Positions 34,304-44,875 are shown, counted from the first letter of the stretch. The stretch is 64,000 nucleotides of DNA from Gigantopelta aegis (GCF_016097555.1 NC_054703.1:14689752-14753751), one strand, 5' to 3'. Translations and numbers: made by a program. The notes: a model not told the origin generated them from the letters alone.

Positions 34304-34800
34304 ATCCCCAACCCACTGCTTTGAAGAAAGAACGCGTGACTGCAACTCATCCCCTCCAACCTAACCTATAATCTTTTAACTGCATTTTAAACACAAGTAT
34401 TTCCCTAGAGTACAAGCCTTTTTACAGGGCTTATTAATTACCAAATGGGTAAATACAATGGTCGATCTAGGATCGATCCCCGTCGGTGGCCCATTAAGCT
34501 ATAGCCAACCAGTGTATTATGTCTGGTATATCAAAGATCGTGGTATGTTCTGTCTTGTACACACAGCTCTTGCTACTACAAAGTAGCGGTAGAAATATCT
34601 AATCACAAATCTAGTCATAGAGTGAAAAACACAAAAAACAAACGCAATGGTTTTATTTTTCATTTTTTTTTTTCTAAATTACAATCACTGGTCTCTCTAG
34701 AAACAACTACACATGAAATGGACACACGTTGGGTTACATCGAGAGGCCTTAATGGCGACATGCGAATAATATGAGTGTTCATTTCTCTTCATCACTGTCG
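34300..34800. other. No gene; SINE head debris near 34460-34600
   Basis: ggatcgatccccgtcggtgg near 34471 and ccagtgtattatgtctggta are SINE body remnants. The original end of the acidic viral-like ORF lies near 34777-34800. Confidence 0.6.
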
Positions 34801-34812
34801 TCCTCCTCATCG

Positions 34813-35117
34813 ACCCCTGCGCGTGCTGTAACCTCACCGTGGTGCAGGGGTGTAACATTCTCTTTGAGAATGGCCAATACAGCACAACTTGAAGTTTAGA
34901 GTAAAATTCAGTATCCGTAAAATTCTGTGACATTTGTATTTGTATTTTTGTACAGTTCTTTTAACTTTTTTTGTTCAAACCTTGAATTTTTATATTGATG
35001 TTGATCATCACTTTATTTATTTGCATTACCATAGTTTGACACCCAATAGCCGATGTATTTTTCGTGCTGGGGTGTCGTTAAACATTCATTCATTCATTCA
35101 TTCATTCATTCATTCAT
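34813..35117 (+). mobile_element. Non-tRNA-like SINE with (ATTC)n tail and 12-bp target-site duplication
   Basis: Flanked by tcctcctcatcg at 34801-34812 and 35118-35129. 5' end acccctgcgcgtgctgtaac, then gtggtgcaggggtgtaacat and a small inverted repeat attctctttgagaat. The 3' end tagccgatgtatttttcgtg and ggggtgtcgttaaacattc resembles the type B SINE tail. The second full copy is 17696-17968 and a fragment is at 40683-40765. Confidence 0.87.
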
Positions 35118-35323
35118 TCCTCCTCATCGTCGGTATGGTCGTCGTCTTGGTCATCCAAATATTCGCCGATCCATGAACGATACCGATTTAATTTAGAACG
35201 AATCAGTGGTCTCACATCTTTGTCTGGATTCACAAACTGTAAAATGTTCCTGGTGCTGGGACATTTGTCAAAGTAATGCATATATGTCAGAAAGCGAGAG
35301 TACGTGTCTTTAAATAACTTCAT
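35114..35323 (-). pseudogene. Acidic ORF of a virus-like cluster, C-terminus truncated by a SINE
   Basis: Minus-strand ORF of 69 codons starting MKLFKDTYSRFLTYMHYFDK and ending in an Asp/Glu-rich tail. Its start overlaps the stop of the upstream zinc-finger ORF by four bases (35320-35323), a tight arrangement usual in DNA viruses. Its present stop comes from the (ATTC)n tail of the SINE. Without the SINE the acidic reading frame would run a few codons further, to about 34777. I recognise no family; function unknown. Confidence 0.5.
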
Positions 35324-35670
35324 TGCAATGTCTTCATGTTTCTTTCAATGGCATCTTGGGACATGGTTTTTTCTTCGTAGCGTTTCCTCTTGCTTTGGAG
35401 ATTGTTACGATTGATGTCGAATTCACGTTCCACCATGAGACGAATGGCTTTGTTTTCCAGGTCGGGCGACGGCTCTCCATTTCCCTTTTCGCACGTTTTC
35501 ACGTGTCGCTGCAAGTCGCTTCCGTCTTTAAAGACCAGACCACACGTATCGCAAGACTGCATCCTCTTGACTTTTTTCAGATATGGTTCTACCTCATCAT
35601 CTTCTTCTTTGTCGTCACTTTGGTAGGCGGGTATGCCTGGTAGTTTTCTCTTGAATGCGCCCCTTTGCAT
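35320..35670 (-). CDS. Zinc-finger (CCHC) protein of a virus-like cluster
   Basis: Minus-strand ORF of 116 codons. Residues 40-60 carry a single finger, CDTCGLVFKDGSDLQRHVKT plus Cys60, with ligands C40, C43, H56 and C60, like a C2H2 finger whose last His is Cys. Before it is an acidic stretch with KKVK. After it is a basic helix KRKRYEEK. It starts 15 nt after the stop of the ATPase ORF and overlaps the next ORF by four bases. Homologues of this gene order occur, as far as I know, in Maverick/Polinton or adintovirus-like elements of invertebrates, but I cannot name the gene. It may bind DNA; this is inference. Confidence 0.5.
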   Translation of the reverse strand: MQRGAFKRKLPGIPAYQSDDKEEDDEVEPYLKKVKRMQSCDTCGLVFKDGSDLQRHVKTCEKGNGEPSPDLENKAIRLMVEREFDINRNNLQSKRKRYEEKTMSQDAIERNMKTLQ

Positions 35671-35685
35671 AATTTGCAGGTAGAG

Positions 35686-36350
35686 CTATTCCTTCGACGG
35701 TGGTTGCACATCTTCTGAGACATTCGCCGTTACGCTCGTGCTTTTATACCATTCGGACGGCCCCGTCTCTAAACTATTAGGCCGAAGACGCCAATGTTCG
35801 GGTGTGGTCGGTTTCAAGTCCACCAAAAGATGTCCGTAGGGCCTGTGGGTAGCTTCCTCAAACTGATGCAAGAAATGACTAGTGTTTTCCGGATACATCT
35901 GCCGTGCCAAAGTCACAACTTGCTGCTTGTCGATGGGGTTGTTGAACAGCGCTAGATAATGGCAGTTTCTTCTTTGTGTCGGGTCCTTGCTGTGATACAG
36001 GTTCTGGTTGATAGCGATGACGGATAAGTTTCTGTGATGACTTCCTTCTGTGAACAGTTCGGTGATCCTTGGGTCTTTATTAGCCATACACATCAGGTCG
36101 TCCAACACGATGAGATTTCTGACGCTGGGATCGAAATAACGATCCTTTTCCAAATTCTCAGGTATACCTTGAACAAATTTCACTCGAGCAACCTTTTTGA
36201 TCATATCGTAGAGGGTTGCCATCGTTTGTAGAGCCAGATGATGCGCTGGGGAGACAGCTGGATTTTACCATCTCTCAACAATTTGTATACCAAAAATGTC
36301 TTTCCACACGACGTGGGTCCCGACACGATCTTTTTTTTTTCTTCTAAAAT
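35686..36350 (-). pseudogene. Packaging ATPase (FtsK/HerA-type, Maverick/adintovirus-like), frameshifted
   Basis: The 178-codon ORF (36222-35686) has NLIVLDDLMC at residues 36-45, a Walker B strand with two Asp, then SHHRNLSVIAINQNL, the sensor region typical of A32/FtsK-HerA genome-packaging ATPases. The Walker A P-loop GPTSCGKT is encoded just upstream at 36297-36320 in a different frame. The change falls at about 36209-36222, at a short C run, so one base is probably lost there. The frame with the P-loop is open back to about 36352. Its role in a virus or virus-like transposon is ATP-driven DNA translocation into the capsid. Here it is a genomic relic. Major capsid protein, protease and polymerase are not seen nearby. 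Confidence 0.62.
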
Positions 36351-36367
36351 GAAGAACACAATTCAGA

Positions 36368-36470
36368 ATGGTTCGCAACATTTGTTCTGTCTTTAACTGT
36401 GGTCACCAGAGGAGTCGTAGAGTGAACTGTATTGCTTTTTATACATTTTCTAAAGATATAACATTTTAGG
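36368..36470 (+). pseudogene. Possible THAP zinc-finger start (fragment)
   Basis: A short frame begins MVRNICSVFNCGHQRSRRVN and includes IAFYTFSKD before a TAG. C-x4-C followed by a YTF(S)KD-type segment resembles the first third of a THAP domain, but the second C-x2-H pair is not found downstream. Chance similarity is possible. Confidence 0.25.
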
Positions 36471-37005
36471 CATATTGAAGCTGGTATTTACGCCGTGTTG
36501 ATCAGTATTATTAAAACATTATTTTAAGCGTCCATGGAAACCATAACGGAATTCTGGTAAATATAAATATCATGTTGTCGTCATTTTTCGAAACCATCAC
36601 ATTGGAAAAAAAGATGTTATAGGTGCAGAACGCTGGAGGGGGCGGGACCCATGCCTCTTGCCCGCATTTCCCCTGTTATTGTTCTCTGGCTGAGAATTCT
36701 GTGCTAGAACGCCTGAAAGTCAAACGTTTGTTGAGGGAGCATGCCTCAAATTCCCTTTAGCCCCTTCCCCCTTCAAATACTCTCCTCGGACCCTGAGTGG
36801 AACCTTTTTATTCCAGAGCATTGCTAATAAACAGAAAGCATCTGAACAGAAAGCATACCGTAAGTCATGTTACTAGACAATTTACAGTGTGTAAGTGTGT
36901 GGTGGGTTTGTTGTTTTTTAATTTGTGTTTTGTTTTGTTGTCTTTTGGGGGTTTTCCTTCTTTTTCTTATCTTTTTTGCTACTTTTCTGTTTGGAATTTT
37001 GTGTG

Positions 37006-37047
<42 letters not shown>

Positions 37048-37660
37048 GCGTGTGCGCGTGGGGGTAACCTATTTGTGGATGAGTATGCATATGACAAACA
37101 CCCAGTTATACTTACCGTAGTCTCATCTCTCAGATTAAGTGGACCATCGTACAAGGTTCCGTTCATGAATTATGCTAAGTAACATTCTAGTGGGGAGGGG
37201 AAGGGATTTTATGGAGGTGTTAAGAAACATGGGAATGGATGTGGTGTTTGTCATGAGTTATATATCATGTTTTAAAAATAATTTTATCATATTTATTTAT
37301 AAATTAAAATGCAGCTAATCATTGCTGTTGTGTTTTTTAACTGATGATTTTCTATCCAGTGGTATTATTACCAAACAGACATAAATAAAAACTCTTATAA
37401 TATTAGTCAATATGTCTTTTGGGAGAGGTTATGCATTTAATGTTACATAATTTTCGAGTAGTGGCCTATGCGTTACAGAAGGTCACACGATTATGGGAGG
37501 AGGTCGTCTGAAAAGGAGCTTTTAAAATACTTTTTCCTACTAGTGAACAGTTGGGGGTTCTTATTACTTGGATAGATCTCGAGTGGTGAATTTAAAGCAT
37601 TTTGAAAGTATTGTCTCATGAACGAAATACCTCACTGGTCAGCATGATCAGAAGAAAATT
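36471..37660. other. No supported gene; microsatellite (TG)n near 37005-37045
   Basis: AT-rich sequence. One TG tract, T-rich segments, and no conserved frame. Confidence 0.55.
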
Positions 37661-37787
37661 AGTCTGGTCGGAGGGTGCCAACAATTGGATGTTCCAGTAA
37701 TGTATTAACTGTCCCTCGTATTATTTTCAGATTCCTGCCACTCACTTTTAAGGCGTCTGTGACTGACTCTCCCCCTCCCCTCTCTCC

Positions 37788-37899
<112 letters not shown>

Positions 37900-38129
37900 C
37901 ACAATGTAAATTGTACATTATTTCGATTTGAAACAGATACAGGTACGTGTGTGAATGAATTGTCGCTGGGGACAGGCATCAATAATGTCAATAATGTATA
38001 ACAAAACACCATGTCACTTTAGACGATGTCGTTTTAACATCATCATGTCAACTACGGCAGTCCGAGCTCTTCAGTGTCTTGTTGGATATCTTAGATTTTT
38101 AAAAGAGGAGTAATTAACAAGACTTTTTT

Positions 38130-38262
38130 TTCAGTTGAGTTGAGTCGCGTCGTATAGTGTGAACGGATTTCAGACACGACCGATTGGTCAGCGATCGTGG
38201 CCCACGACGCGACGCGACCGTCCAGTTGAGTCGCGTCGTATAATGTGATCTAGGCTTAACGC
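38130..38262. repeat. Short MITE-like sequence with repeated gttgagtcgcgtcgtata
   Basis: gttgagtcgcgtcgtata occurs near 38142 and 38224 around a CpG-rich palindromic middle (ggcccacgacgcgacgcgac). Confidence 0.6.
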
Positions 38263-38265
38263 GTA

Positions 38266-38450
38266 TGCCTTTCTTCTTAACAAACATTCCTTTCTTCGAG
38301 ACAAATATGTCTTTCTTTCCCTATGATTAAAACAAAATACTAAAAATAAATATTTGTATTCAATTAATCTTTATTTTACGAGGAAGGAAATGTTTTATTT
38401 ACTCAACACATTTTATTTACGGTTATACGGACATATGGTTAAGGACCACA
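38266..38450 (-). repeat. Inverted duplication, right arm
   Basis: Complement of 33990-34178, including the same internally deleted SINE tail. Confidence 0.85.
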
Positions 38451-38470
38451 CAGATATTGATTGAGGAAAG

Positions 38471-38853
38471 AAAGAAATGTTTTATTTAACGACGCACTCA
38501 ACACATTTTATTTACGGTTATATGGCGTCAGACATATGGTTAAGGACCGCACAGATTTTGAGAGGAAACCCGCTGTCGCCACTACATGGGCTACTCTTTC
38601 CGATTAGCAGCAAGGGATCTTTTATTTGCACTTCCCACAGGCAGGATAGCACAAACCATGGCCTTTGTTGAACCAGTTATGGATCACTGGTCGGTGCAAG
38701 TGGTTTACACCTACCCATTGAGTCTTGCGGAGCACTCACTCAGGGTTTGGAGTCGGTATCTGGATTAAAAATTCCATGCCTCGACTGAGATCCGAACCCA
38801 GTACCTACCAGGCTGTAGACCGATGGCCTAACCACGACGCCACCGAGGCCGGT
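38471..38853 (-). mobile_element. tRNA-derived SINE (type D head, type A tail)
   Basis: Nearly full length; same structure as 9513-9895. Confidence 0.9.
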
Positions 38854-39570
38854 AATTAATTTAAGGAGTCTTCTTCCTAGTTCTCCATATAACATGAATA
38901 GCAGGGTTCCTTTTTTCACTGGTAGGATGTGTCTTAAGAATTTTATATGAATATTTTCAATAATATCGATATTTTCGTAACCCCATATTTCGCATCTGTA
39001 TAAGAGAATCGGGAGTACAATGGAGTCAAATAGGTTTAATTTGCATTCTACTGAAAAGTTATTGTCTTTAGATTTAGACAGAACAAAGTACACTGTTTTT
39101 GTTGCCTTTTGAGTTAGCTGTTTTTTGCTTGTATTAAATTTATTTAGTTTAGTAAAAGTAAGACCTAGGTATTTATATTCTTTTACGTTTTCAAGCACAT
39201 CATTTCCAAGTGTAAAAACCTTCTTATAATCATTACTTGTGCCATTGAAAATTATTATTTTACTTTTGCTTACATTTACTTTGAGTTTCCATTTATTGCA
39301 ATATTGTGAAAAGGCATTTAGAGATTGTTATAAGTCAGCGGCGTTTGATGCGAGAAGCGCAGTATCGTCAGCATAATATAAACATAAAAAAGTAAAGCGC
39401 TGTTTCATAGAACGTTTCATCTGTCTCCAGGGATACTCCAGTACAATTACGGCTTTTTAAGTAATTATCTAGATCATTTAGATAAAGGGAACACAGGACA
39501 GGCGACACATTTTCTCCTTTTCGGAAACCGATGCTGCATGAAAATAGGTCTGAGGTTTAATTTTTTTACA
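38854..39570 (-). pseudogene. LINE reverse transcriptase fragment (CR1/L2/RTE-like)
   Basis: Minus-strand reading gives an RT segment with GFRKGENVSPVLCSLYLNDL, then YADDTALLAS (catalytic YADD near 39365-39376), then YCNKWKLKVNVSKSKIIIF and VKEYKYLGLTFTKLNKF, and a tail SIVLPILLYRCEIWGYENID. A TAA interrupts it shortly after the YADD motif. The order is that of the second half of an RT plus thumb. It ends at the SINE at 38853, and its upstream part is lost into the assembly gap region. A different lineage from the LINE at 30111. Non-functional. Confidence 0.75.
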
Positions 39571-39598
39571 AATACATGACTTTATTCCTTGATACATT

Positions 39599-39798
39599 NN
39601 NNNNNNNNNNNNNNNNNNNNNNNNNNNNNNNNNNNNNNNNNNNNNNNNNNNNNNNNNNNNNNNNNNNNNNNNNNNNNNNNNNNNNNNNNNNNNNNNNNNN
39701 NNNNNNNNNNNNNNNNNNNNNNNNNNNNNNNNNNNNNNNNNNNNNNNNNNNNNNNNNNNNNNNNNNNNNNNNNNNNNNNNNNNNNNNNNNNNNNNNNN
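39599..39798. other. Assembly gap (200 N)
   Basis: Exactly 200 unknown bases, a conventional gap length; true size unknown. Confidence 0.99.
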
Positions 39799-40500
39799 GG
39801 TTTCCTCGACTCACGCTGGGCTGGGGGCGGCGTCGCAGAAGGGACCGCCGCTGGCAGTTGAGCCGCCAGTTTTGGTCCCCACCCCCACCCCCACCCGTGC
39901 CGTTCCTGGCGCACTTTTCCTCTTCCTCCATCTCCTCCTCTTCTTCTGTACGATCGCGTCACAGTACACCAAAGTCACGGAAGCCCGTGACCCGGTGTAA
40001 GTGACGCGATATTCAAGTAGCTTCCCGTAACTCAGTAAGAGTCCCCCCCGGGGGGGGGGGGGGGTAACTCGCGAGTACATGGCGAGACGTCTGTCCTCAT
40101 CGCAAGTTAGCTTGGAAGTGTTACGGGTTGAAACTAGAATATCCAATCAGAAATAATAAAAGTAACACACCAGCAGCAAAGCAGCTAACAATTTACACGT
40201 AGATGGTTATTGGGTGGGTGGGTGGGGGGGGGGGGTATTTACGGTTATATGGCGTCAGACATATGATTAAGGTCCAGGCTGATATTGAGAAAAAAAACCC
40301 GCTGTCGCCGCTTCATGGGCTACTCTTTTCGATTGGCAGCAAGGGATCTTTTATATGCACTATCACACATACAGGGTAGTACATACCACTGCCTTTGATA
40401 TACCAGTCGTGGTGAACTGGCTGGAACGAGAAAGAGGTCCCAATGGTCCCACCGACCTAGACCGACCGCGCATCGAGCGAGTGCTTTACCACTGGCTACG
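39799..40500 (-). repeat. Second copy of 28019-28650 (Pro-rich ORF part plus SINE)
   Basis: Nearly identical sequence runs from ctcgactcacgctgggctgg through cacgtagatggttattgggt into the same truncated SINE. Differences: a C/G insertion at about 40045-40066 and longer G runs. Confidence 0.9.
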
Positions 40501-40680
40501 TCACGTCCCTCTTAGAGAGGAAACCCGCTACATTTTTCCATTAGTAGCAAGGGATATTTTATATGCACCATCCCACAGACAGACGAGCACATTCCATAGC
40601 CTTTGATATAACAGTCGCGGTGGATTGGCTGGAACGGGAAATAGCCCAATGGGTTCACCGAAGGGGATAGATCCTATCTT
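40500..40680 (-). mobile_element. SINE fragment (type B body)
   Basis: Contains gaggaaacccgctacatttt and ggattggctggaacgggaaa in complement. Confidence 0.7.
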
Positions 40681-40682
40681 TT

Positions 40683-40765
40683 AAAACACAATGTAAAGAG
40701 CCGTGCAAAATCTAGAAATATCACAGATAGATAAAATTAAAATTTAGATTAAAAGTCAGTATCAC
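40683..40765 (-). mobile_element. Fragment of the non-tRNA-like SINE
   Basis: aatgtaaagagccgtgcaaa and aatatcacagatagata match 17826-17872. Confidence 0.65.
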
Positions 40766-40811
40766 GAAGACATTGTAATAAAAGTTCATGATTCGATCAC
40801 ATTTTTTCCAG

Positions 40812-41085
40812 TGGTAAAGCGTTTGCTTGATGCGCGGTCGGTCTGCGATCGATCCCCGTCGGTGGGCGCATTGGGCTATATCTCGTTCCAGCCAGTGCAC
40901 CACGACCGGTTTATCAAAGGCTGTGGTATGCGCTATCATGTATGTGGGGAGGTGCATATAAAATATCCCTGGCTACTAATGGAAAAAATTAGCGGGTTTC
41001 CTCTCTTCTCTAAGACTATACGTTAAAATTACCAAATGTTCGAATCTAATGAGCACTAGTGGTGTCGTTAAACAAAACATGCTAT
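40812..41085 (+). mobile_element. tRNA-derived SINE (type B)
   Basis: Head ggtaaagcgtttgcttgatg, body gtgcaccacgaccggtttat, tail agtggtgtcgttaaacaaaa. Confidence 0.87.
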
Positions 41086-41125
41086 ACATTTTATTTATTT
41101 CTCGTTCCAACCAGTGCACAATAAT

Positions 41126-41327
41126 TTGTCCCACAGGCAGGATAGCACAAACCATGGCCTTTGTTGAACCAGTTATGGATCACTGGTCGGTGCAAGTGGT
41201 TTACACCTACCCACTGAGCCTTGCAGTCGGTATCTGGATTACAAAACCCATGCCTCGACTGGGATCCAAACCCAGTACCTACCAGCCTGTAGACCGATGG
41301 CCTACCCACGACGCCACCGAGGCCGGT
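41126..41327 (-). mobile_element. SINE fragment (type D)
   Basis: Head in complement gccaccgaggccggt near 41327; the body is cut at tgtcccacaggcagg. Confidence 0.8.
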
Positions 41328-41391
41328 CAAAACATCGAATAAGTCAAAATGTGCTCATGTGTGTTATAACAAAATATCGCTTCCCTTTCAG

Positions 41392-41625
41392 ATTTCTGAA
41401 GAGCGACTGTTTCATTGCTGTTTGCACAAAACTCGGCCATGATTCCTCAGCAGTTTTGGATGGGCTTCACGGCTGGCCTCGTGGCCGCGTATTTCTTCAC
41501 CTATACTTTGTTGACAGATCGTGGAAAGATCGGACATTTCTCCCTGAATCGTCGTTACTACGAAGACACGATAAATGTTCGGAACGTTCCGGATATACAC
41601 GAACTGCTACCGAAACATGCCGAAC
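41392..41625 (+). CDS. C1GALT1: C1GALT1-like galactosyltransferase, first coding exon (signal anchor and stem)
   Basis: An acceptor ttccctttcag ends at 41391, so at least one 5' UTR exon lies upstream. The ATG is at 41439. The frame starts MIPQQFWMGFTAGLVAAYFF, a short cytoplasmic tail and a transmembrane signal anchor (residues about 6-25) of a type II Golgi enzyme, followed by a hydrophilic stem ending near ELLPKHAE. Read through, the frame stops at TAG 41649-41651. Splicing at the GT at 41626 leaves one base and matches the phase of the exon at 45016, giving about 323 residues in total, near the usual length of about 360. The donor (gtcata) is weak, so the exact exon end is uncertain, or a small exon is missed. 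Confidence 0.65.
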
Positions 41626-41651
41626 GTCATAAGCGAACCCTGCTATTTTAG

Positions 41652-42385
41652 CAATATTGTATCTATGAGTCAGTGGCGTAGGGAGGGAAAGGGGGCAAGT
41701 GGGCCATGTCCCCTTCCAATTAAACCTTTTTTCTTGTTTTTTTTATTATTATTTTTTTATATATTTTTTTTACTGTATTAAATTGTATAAGATCATACAT
41801 GCATATATACATACATACATACATAAATACATACTGGCCTTCACCTTAAGTTCTTTTTCATTAATAGGTTATAAAATCTAGTAGCCCTAAGTAAAAATTA
41901 GTAGCCTCATAACTTTAATTTAAAAAAAGAAGAAGAAAAAAAAAAAAAAAAAAAAAAAAAGCAAAAAAAGAAGCAAAATAATTTATTTTTATTTAAACGT
42001 TGGCTTAGGATGTTCTTTGATACATACATGGTATGGGTTGCCCCCCCCTCTAATAGTGCCCCCCCCCCCCCCCCAATCTAAAATCCAGTACTACGGCCCT
42101 ACAATATTCAATGAATGTGACAAATACAGACCGGTAGGAACCGGGGGTAGGGGGGCATGGGAGCACGTCCCCCCCCACACATTTGTGAGCCTTTTTTAAA
42201 ATCACATTAATGTTTGCCATTGTAACCAAAATTAGATATAGAGATGGTACCCGATCCGTCAGTGACCCCCCCCCCCCCCCCACACACACACACACATACA
42301 CACACACTCCTAAAGTCGTTCCTACATGCCTGAAATATCCATATAGTAATAGGTGTGAAATATCAAAGTTACAGACCCCATACTT
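41652..42385. other. Intron 1 of the C1GALT1-like gene: low complexity, G/C runs
   Basis: Contains T- and A-rich runs, (CATA)n near 41800, and C runs at 42041, 42059 and 42268. No coding signal that links the exons. Confidence 0.55.
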
Positions 42386-42399
42386 TCCTAATAACTCTA

Positions 42400-42632
42400 T
42401 ATTCAGTACTCGCTCCAGGCAATGCGCCACGACTAGTGTATCAGAGGCCGTAGTATGTGCTATCCTGTCTATGGGACAGTGCATATAAAATATCCCTTGC
42501 TACTAATGGAAAACATGTATCGGGTTTCCTCTGTTAGACTACATGTCAAAATTACCAATGTTTGACATCCAGTAGGCCGATGATTAATAAATCAGTGTGC
42601 TCAAGTGGTGTCGTTAATCAAAACAAATTTAT
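42400..42632 (+). mobile_element. SINE (type B), head missing
   Basis: Body caatgcgccacgactagtgt, tail catccagtaggccgatgatt and agtggtgtcgttaatcaaaa. Confidence 0.8.
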
Positions 42633-43224
42633 TCTTCTATATTCAGTAGAGTTATCGTTTCATGGGGGTCCACCCGATATAACAACAATAGTGCTTAGGT
42701 ACCCAGTGGCGGATCCAGAAAGTCCTTGGGGGGGGGGGGGGGGGGGCCATAAGGCGGAATGCCAAGGGAATTTTGGGAGAGGTTTGGAGGGGGGATCGTT
42801 AGCCGGAGTACTCTGACTGTAAGAGAAATAGACGGACATTTGGACATAAATACGCTCTCATTACAGTCAGAGACCAAGCTATGCAATTTGTTTTAGGCAT
42901 CGCCAACCACCAAAAAGTAGTCAAAGATTTCCGCTCTAATACAACAACAATCCTATGTTTGACGTCAAATACATTTATATCGACCATTTTCGAATTCCTT
43001 GATTAAAAAAAAAATCAGATATTAATCACTAATACACACACTACAGAAACAAACCTGACAGCACCCACATTCAGCTAAGCTTCGGCAAACTCCGGACAGC
43101 AGAATTCTAAGTTCACCGAGCTATATCGTGACGTTGCGTCACGTGATCGCCCACTCAGCCATTCTGTCTTCCAGAGGCCGTCTCATACAATAATACGACA
43201 AGTTCCTGACAATCACCAAAAACG

Positions 43225-43345
43225 TTTTTCTTGTGTAACGACACCACTAGAGCACATTGATTCATTAATCATCGGCTATTGGATGTCAAATATTTTGTAA
43301 TTTTATCATTGTGTTAGAGAGGAAACCCGCTACATTTTATCATTA
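43225..43345 (-). mobile_element. SINE tail fragment (type B)
   Basis: gtgtaacgacaccactagag and aatcatcggctattggatgt in complement. Confidence 0.75.
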
Positions 43346-43348
43346 GTA

Positions 43349-43364
43349 CCCCCCCCCCCCCCCC

Positions 43365-43428
<64 letters not shown>
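43349..43428. repeat. C run and (TC)n microsatellite
   Basis: About 15 C then about 28 TC units. Confidence 0.95.
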
Positions 43429-43430
<2 letters not shown>

Positions 43431-43454
43431 AATATAGGTTATTACCAGAGTGTT

Positions 43455-43566
43455 TTTCGGTATCGTCAATATCATATATTAGGAATAAAAATTGTATTAT
43501 GCGAGCCTCTGACGAGCATAATACATTATTTTTATTCCTAATATATAATATTGACGATACCGAAAT
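43455..43566. repeat. Long inverted repeat (foldback)
   Basis: Arms of about 50 bp: left ttcggtatcgtcaatatcat through attgtattatgc, right gcataatacattatttttat through gacgataccgaa, with a loop of about 15 bp. Confidence 0.85.
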
Positions 43567-44487
43567 ACACGAGGGTCATAATCTCTGTATCATATAAGCT
43601 CAAGCTTAATACAACGTGTTTTTGTAAACTGTACACGCAACTTTAATTCCAGTCCACCATTACTAGATATTCAAATGACGTAAGAATATGTGGCGCGGTG
43701 TATTTTTGAATGGAAATGACATCAAACTCGAATGACGTCATTTTGGATGTCCTTACATCAAATTAAAGTTATGCCTAACGTTTTTGGTTTTCTGAACGCT
43801 GGACAGCTTTCAGTGTCAAATTGCCATTGAAATGTTTTTATTTGATGACTATGAATGCATACGTCAATCATGGAGTGTCACCCAAGTACGTTTGCTTAAA
43901 TGTCAATAAACCTAGTGCCGAGACCTCGACTAATTTACATCTAATTTGCAAAGTTATCAAATTCTTAAAGTATGTGATCTGAAAAATATCACATACTTTG
44001 ATTGCACTGAAACTGTAAGATATTATAAGATATATATATATATATATTCTTCAAAAAAGTAGGGAACATGAAATATTAATGTTAATATCTAGACATCCTA
44101 GTAAAGAACGTTCAGGTCTGTTTATCAACACACCGAAACACATTCCATTGTTTGCAGGTGCATCATGCAGTTGTCCCCGTACACGTGCGTGAGGTGTCAT
44201 TCTCGATTTTGACAATTTGCAGGAAGGTTGATTAATCACTGTGGAACAGTATTTCTGTCAATCGTTTTCATTCTGTTGATACTGCTGAAATGACCTTATA
44301 TTCCCTGTTCTTGTTTTTTTGTTCGTTTATGAGTCTAGATTTCAACATTTTATACGCACAGAGCCAGTAGCCAAAATACCATGAACACTAAAATATTTAT
44401 TCATTAGTTTCATGAATTTAGATTCTAAACGTTTTATAAACAAAGGACCATTATCCAAGATACCATGTACACTCAAATATTCGTTGA
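43567..44487. other. Intron sequence with no recognised gene
   Basis: Includes a small perfect stem aaagtatgtgat/atcacatacttt near 43965-44000. Otherwise plain AT-rich sequence. Confidence 0.5.
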
Positions 44488-44875
44488 TTAAAGGGACATT
44501 CCTGAGTTTGCACTTTTTAAGATATTATCGACTAACAAAGACTTTTTAACGATTGTAATTACATATCAAATATATTTTTCTGCATAAAATATTAGTGGTT
44601 GTATATTAAACGTGTTTCTGATCGTTCTAATATTTGTACTAGCTTAAATTTCATTTTATTTCCAAAAATATAATTGTTTTGTACGTACGAAATTATTTGC
44701 AGACAAAATCCAGTTTGGGCTTCTTACAAATATTAAGACAACCAGAAACACATTGAATATGCACACACTGATATTCTAAATCAGAAAACATATTTAACAT
44801 GTAAGTTTAATCGTAGAAATATTTTATTAGTCGGAAGCATCTTACAATGCAGCAAACTTATGAATGTCCCTTTAA
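44488..44875. mobile_element. TTAA-bounded palindromic MITE, about 390 bp
   Basis: Same family. It lies in the first intron of the C1GALT1-like gene, about 140 bp upstream of the exon-2 acceptor. Confidence 0.88.

Noticed and set aside
44488..44875. piggyBac transposase remnant because of TTAA ends
   Set aside because: No coding sequence is present. TTAA termini alone only make a piggyBac-like origin possible.
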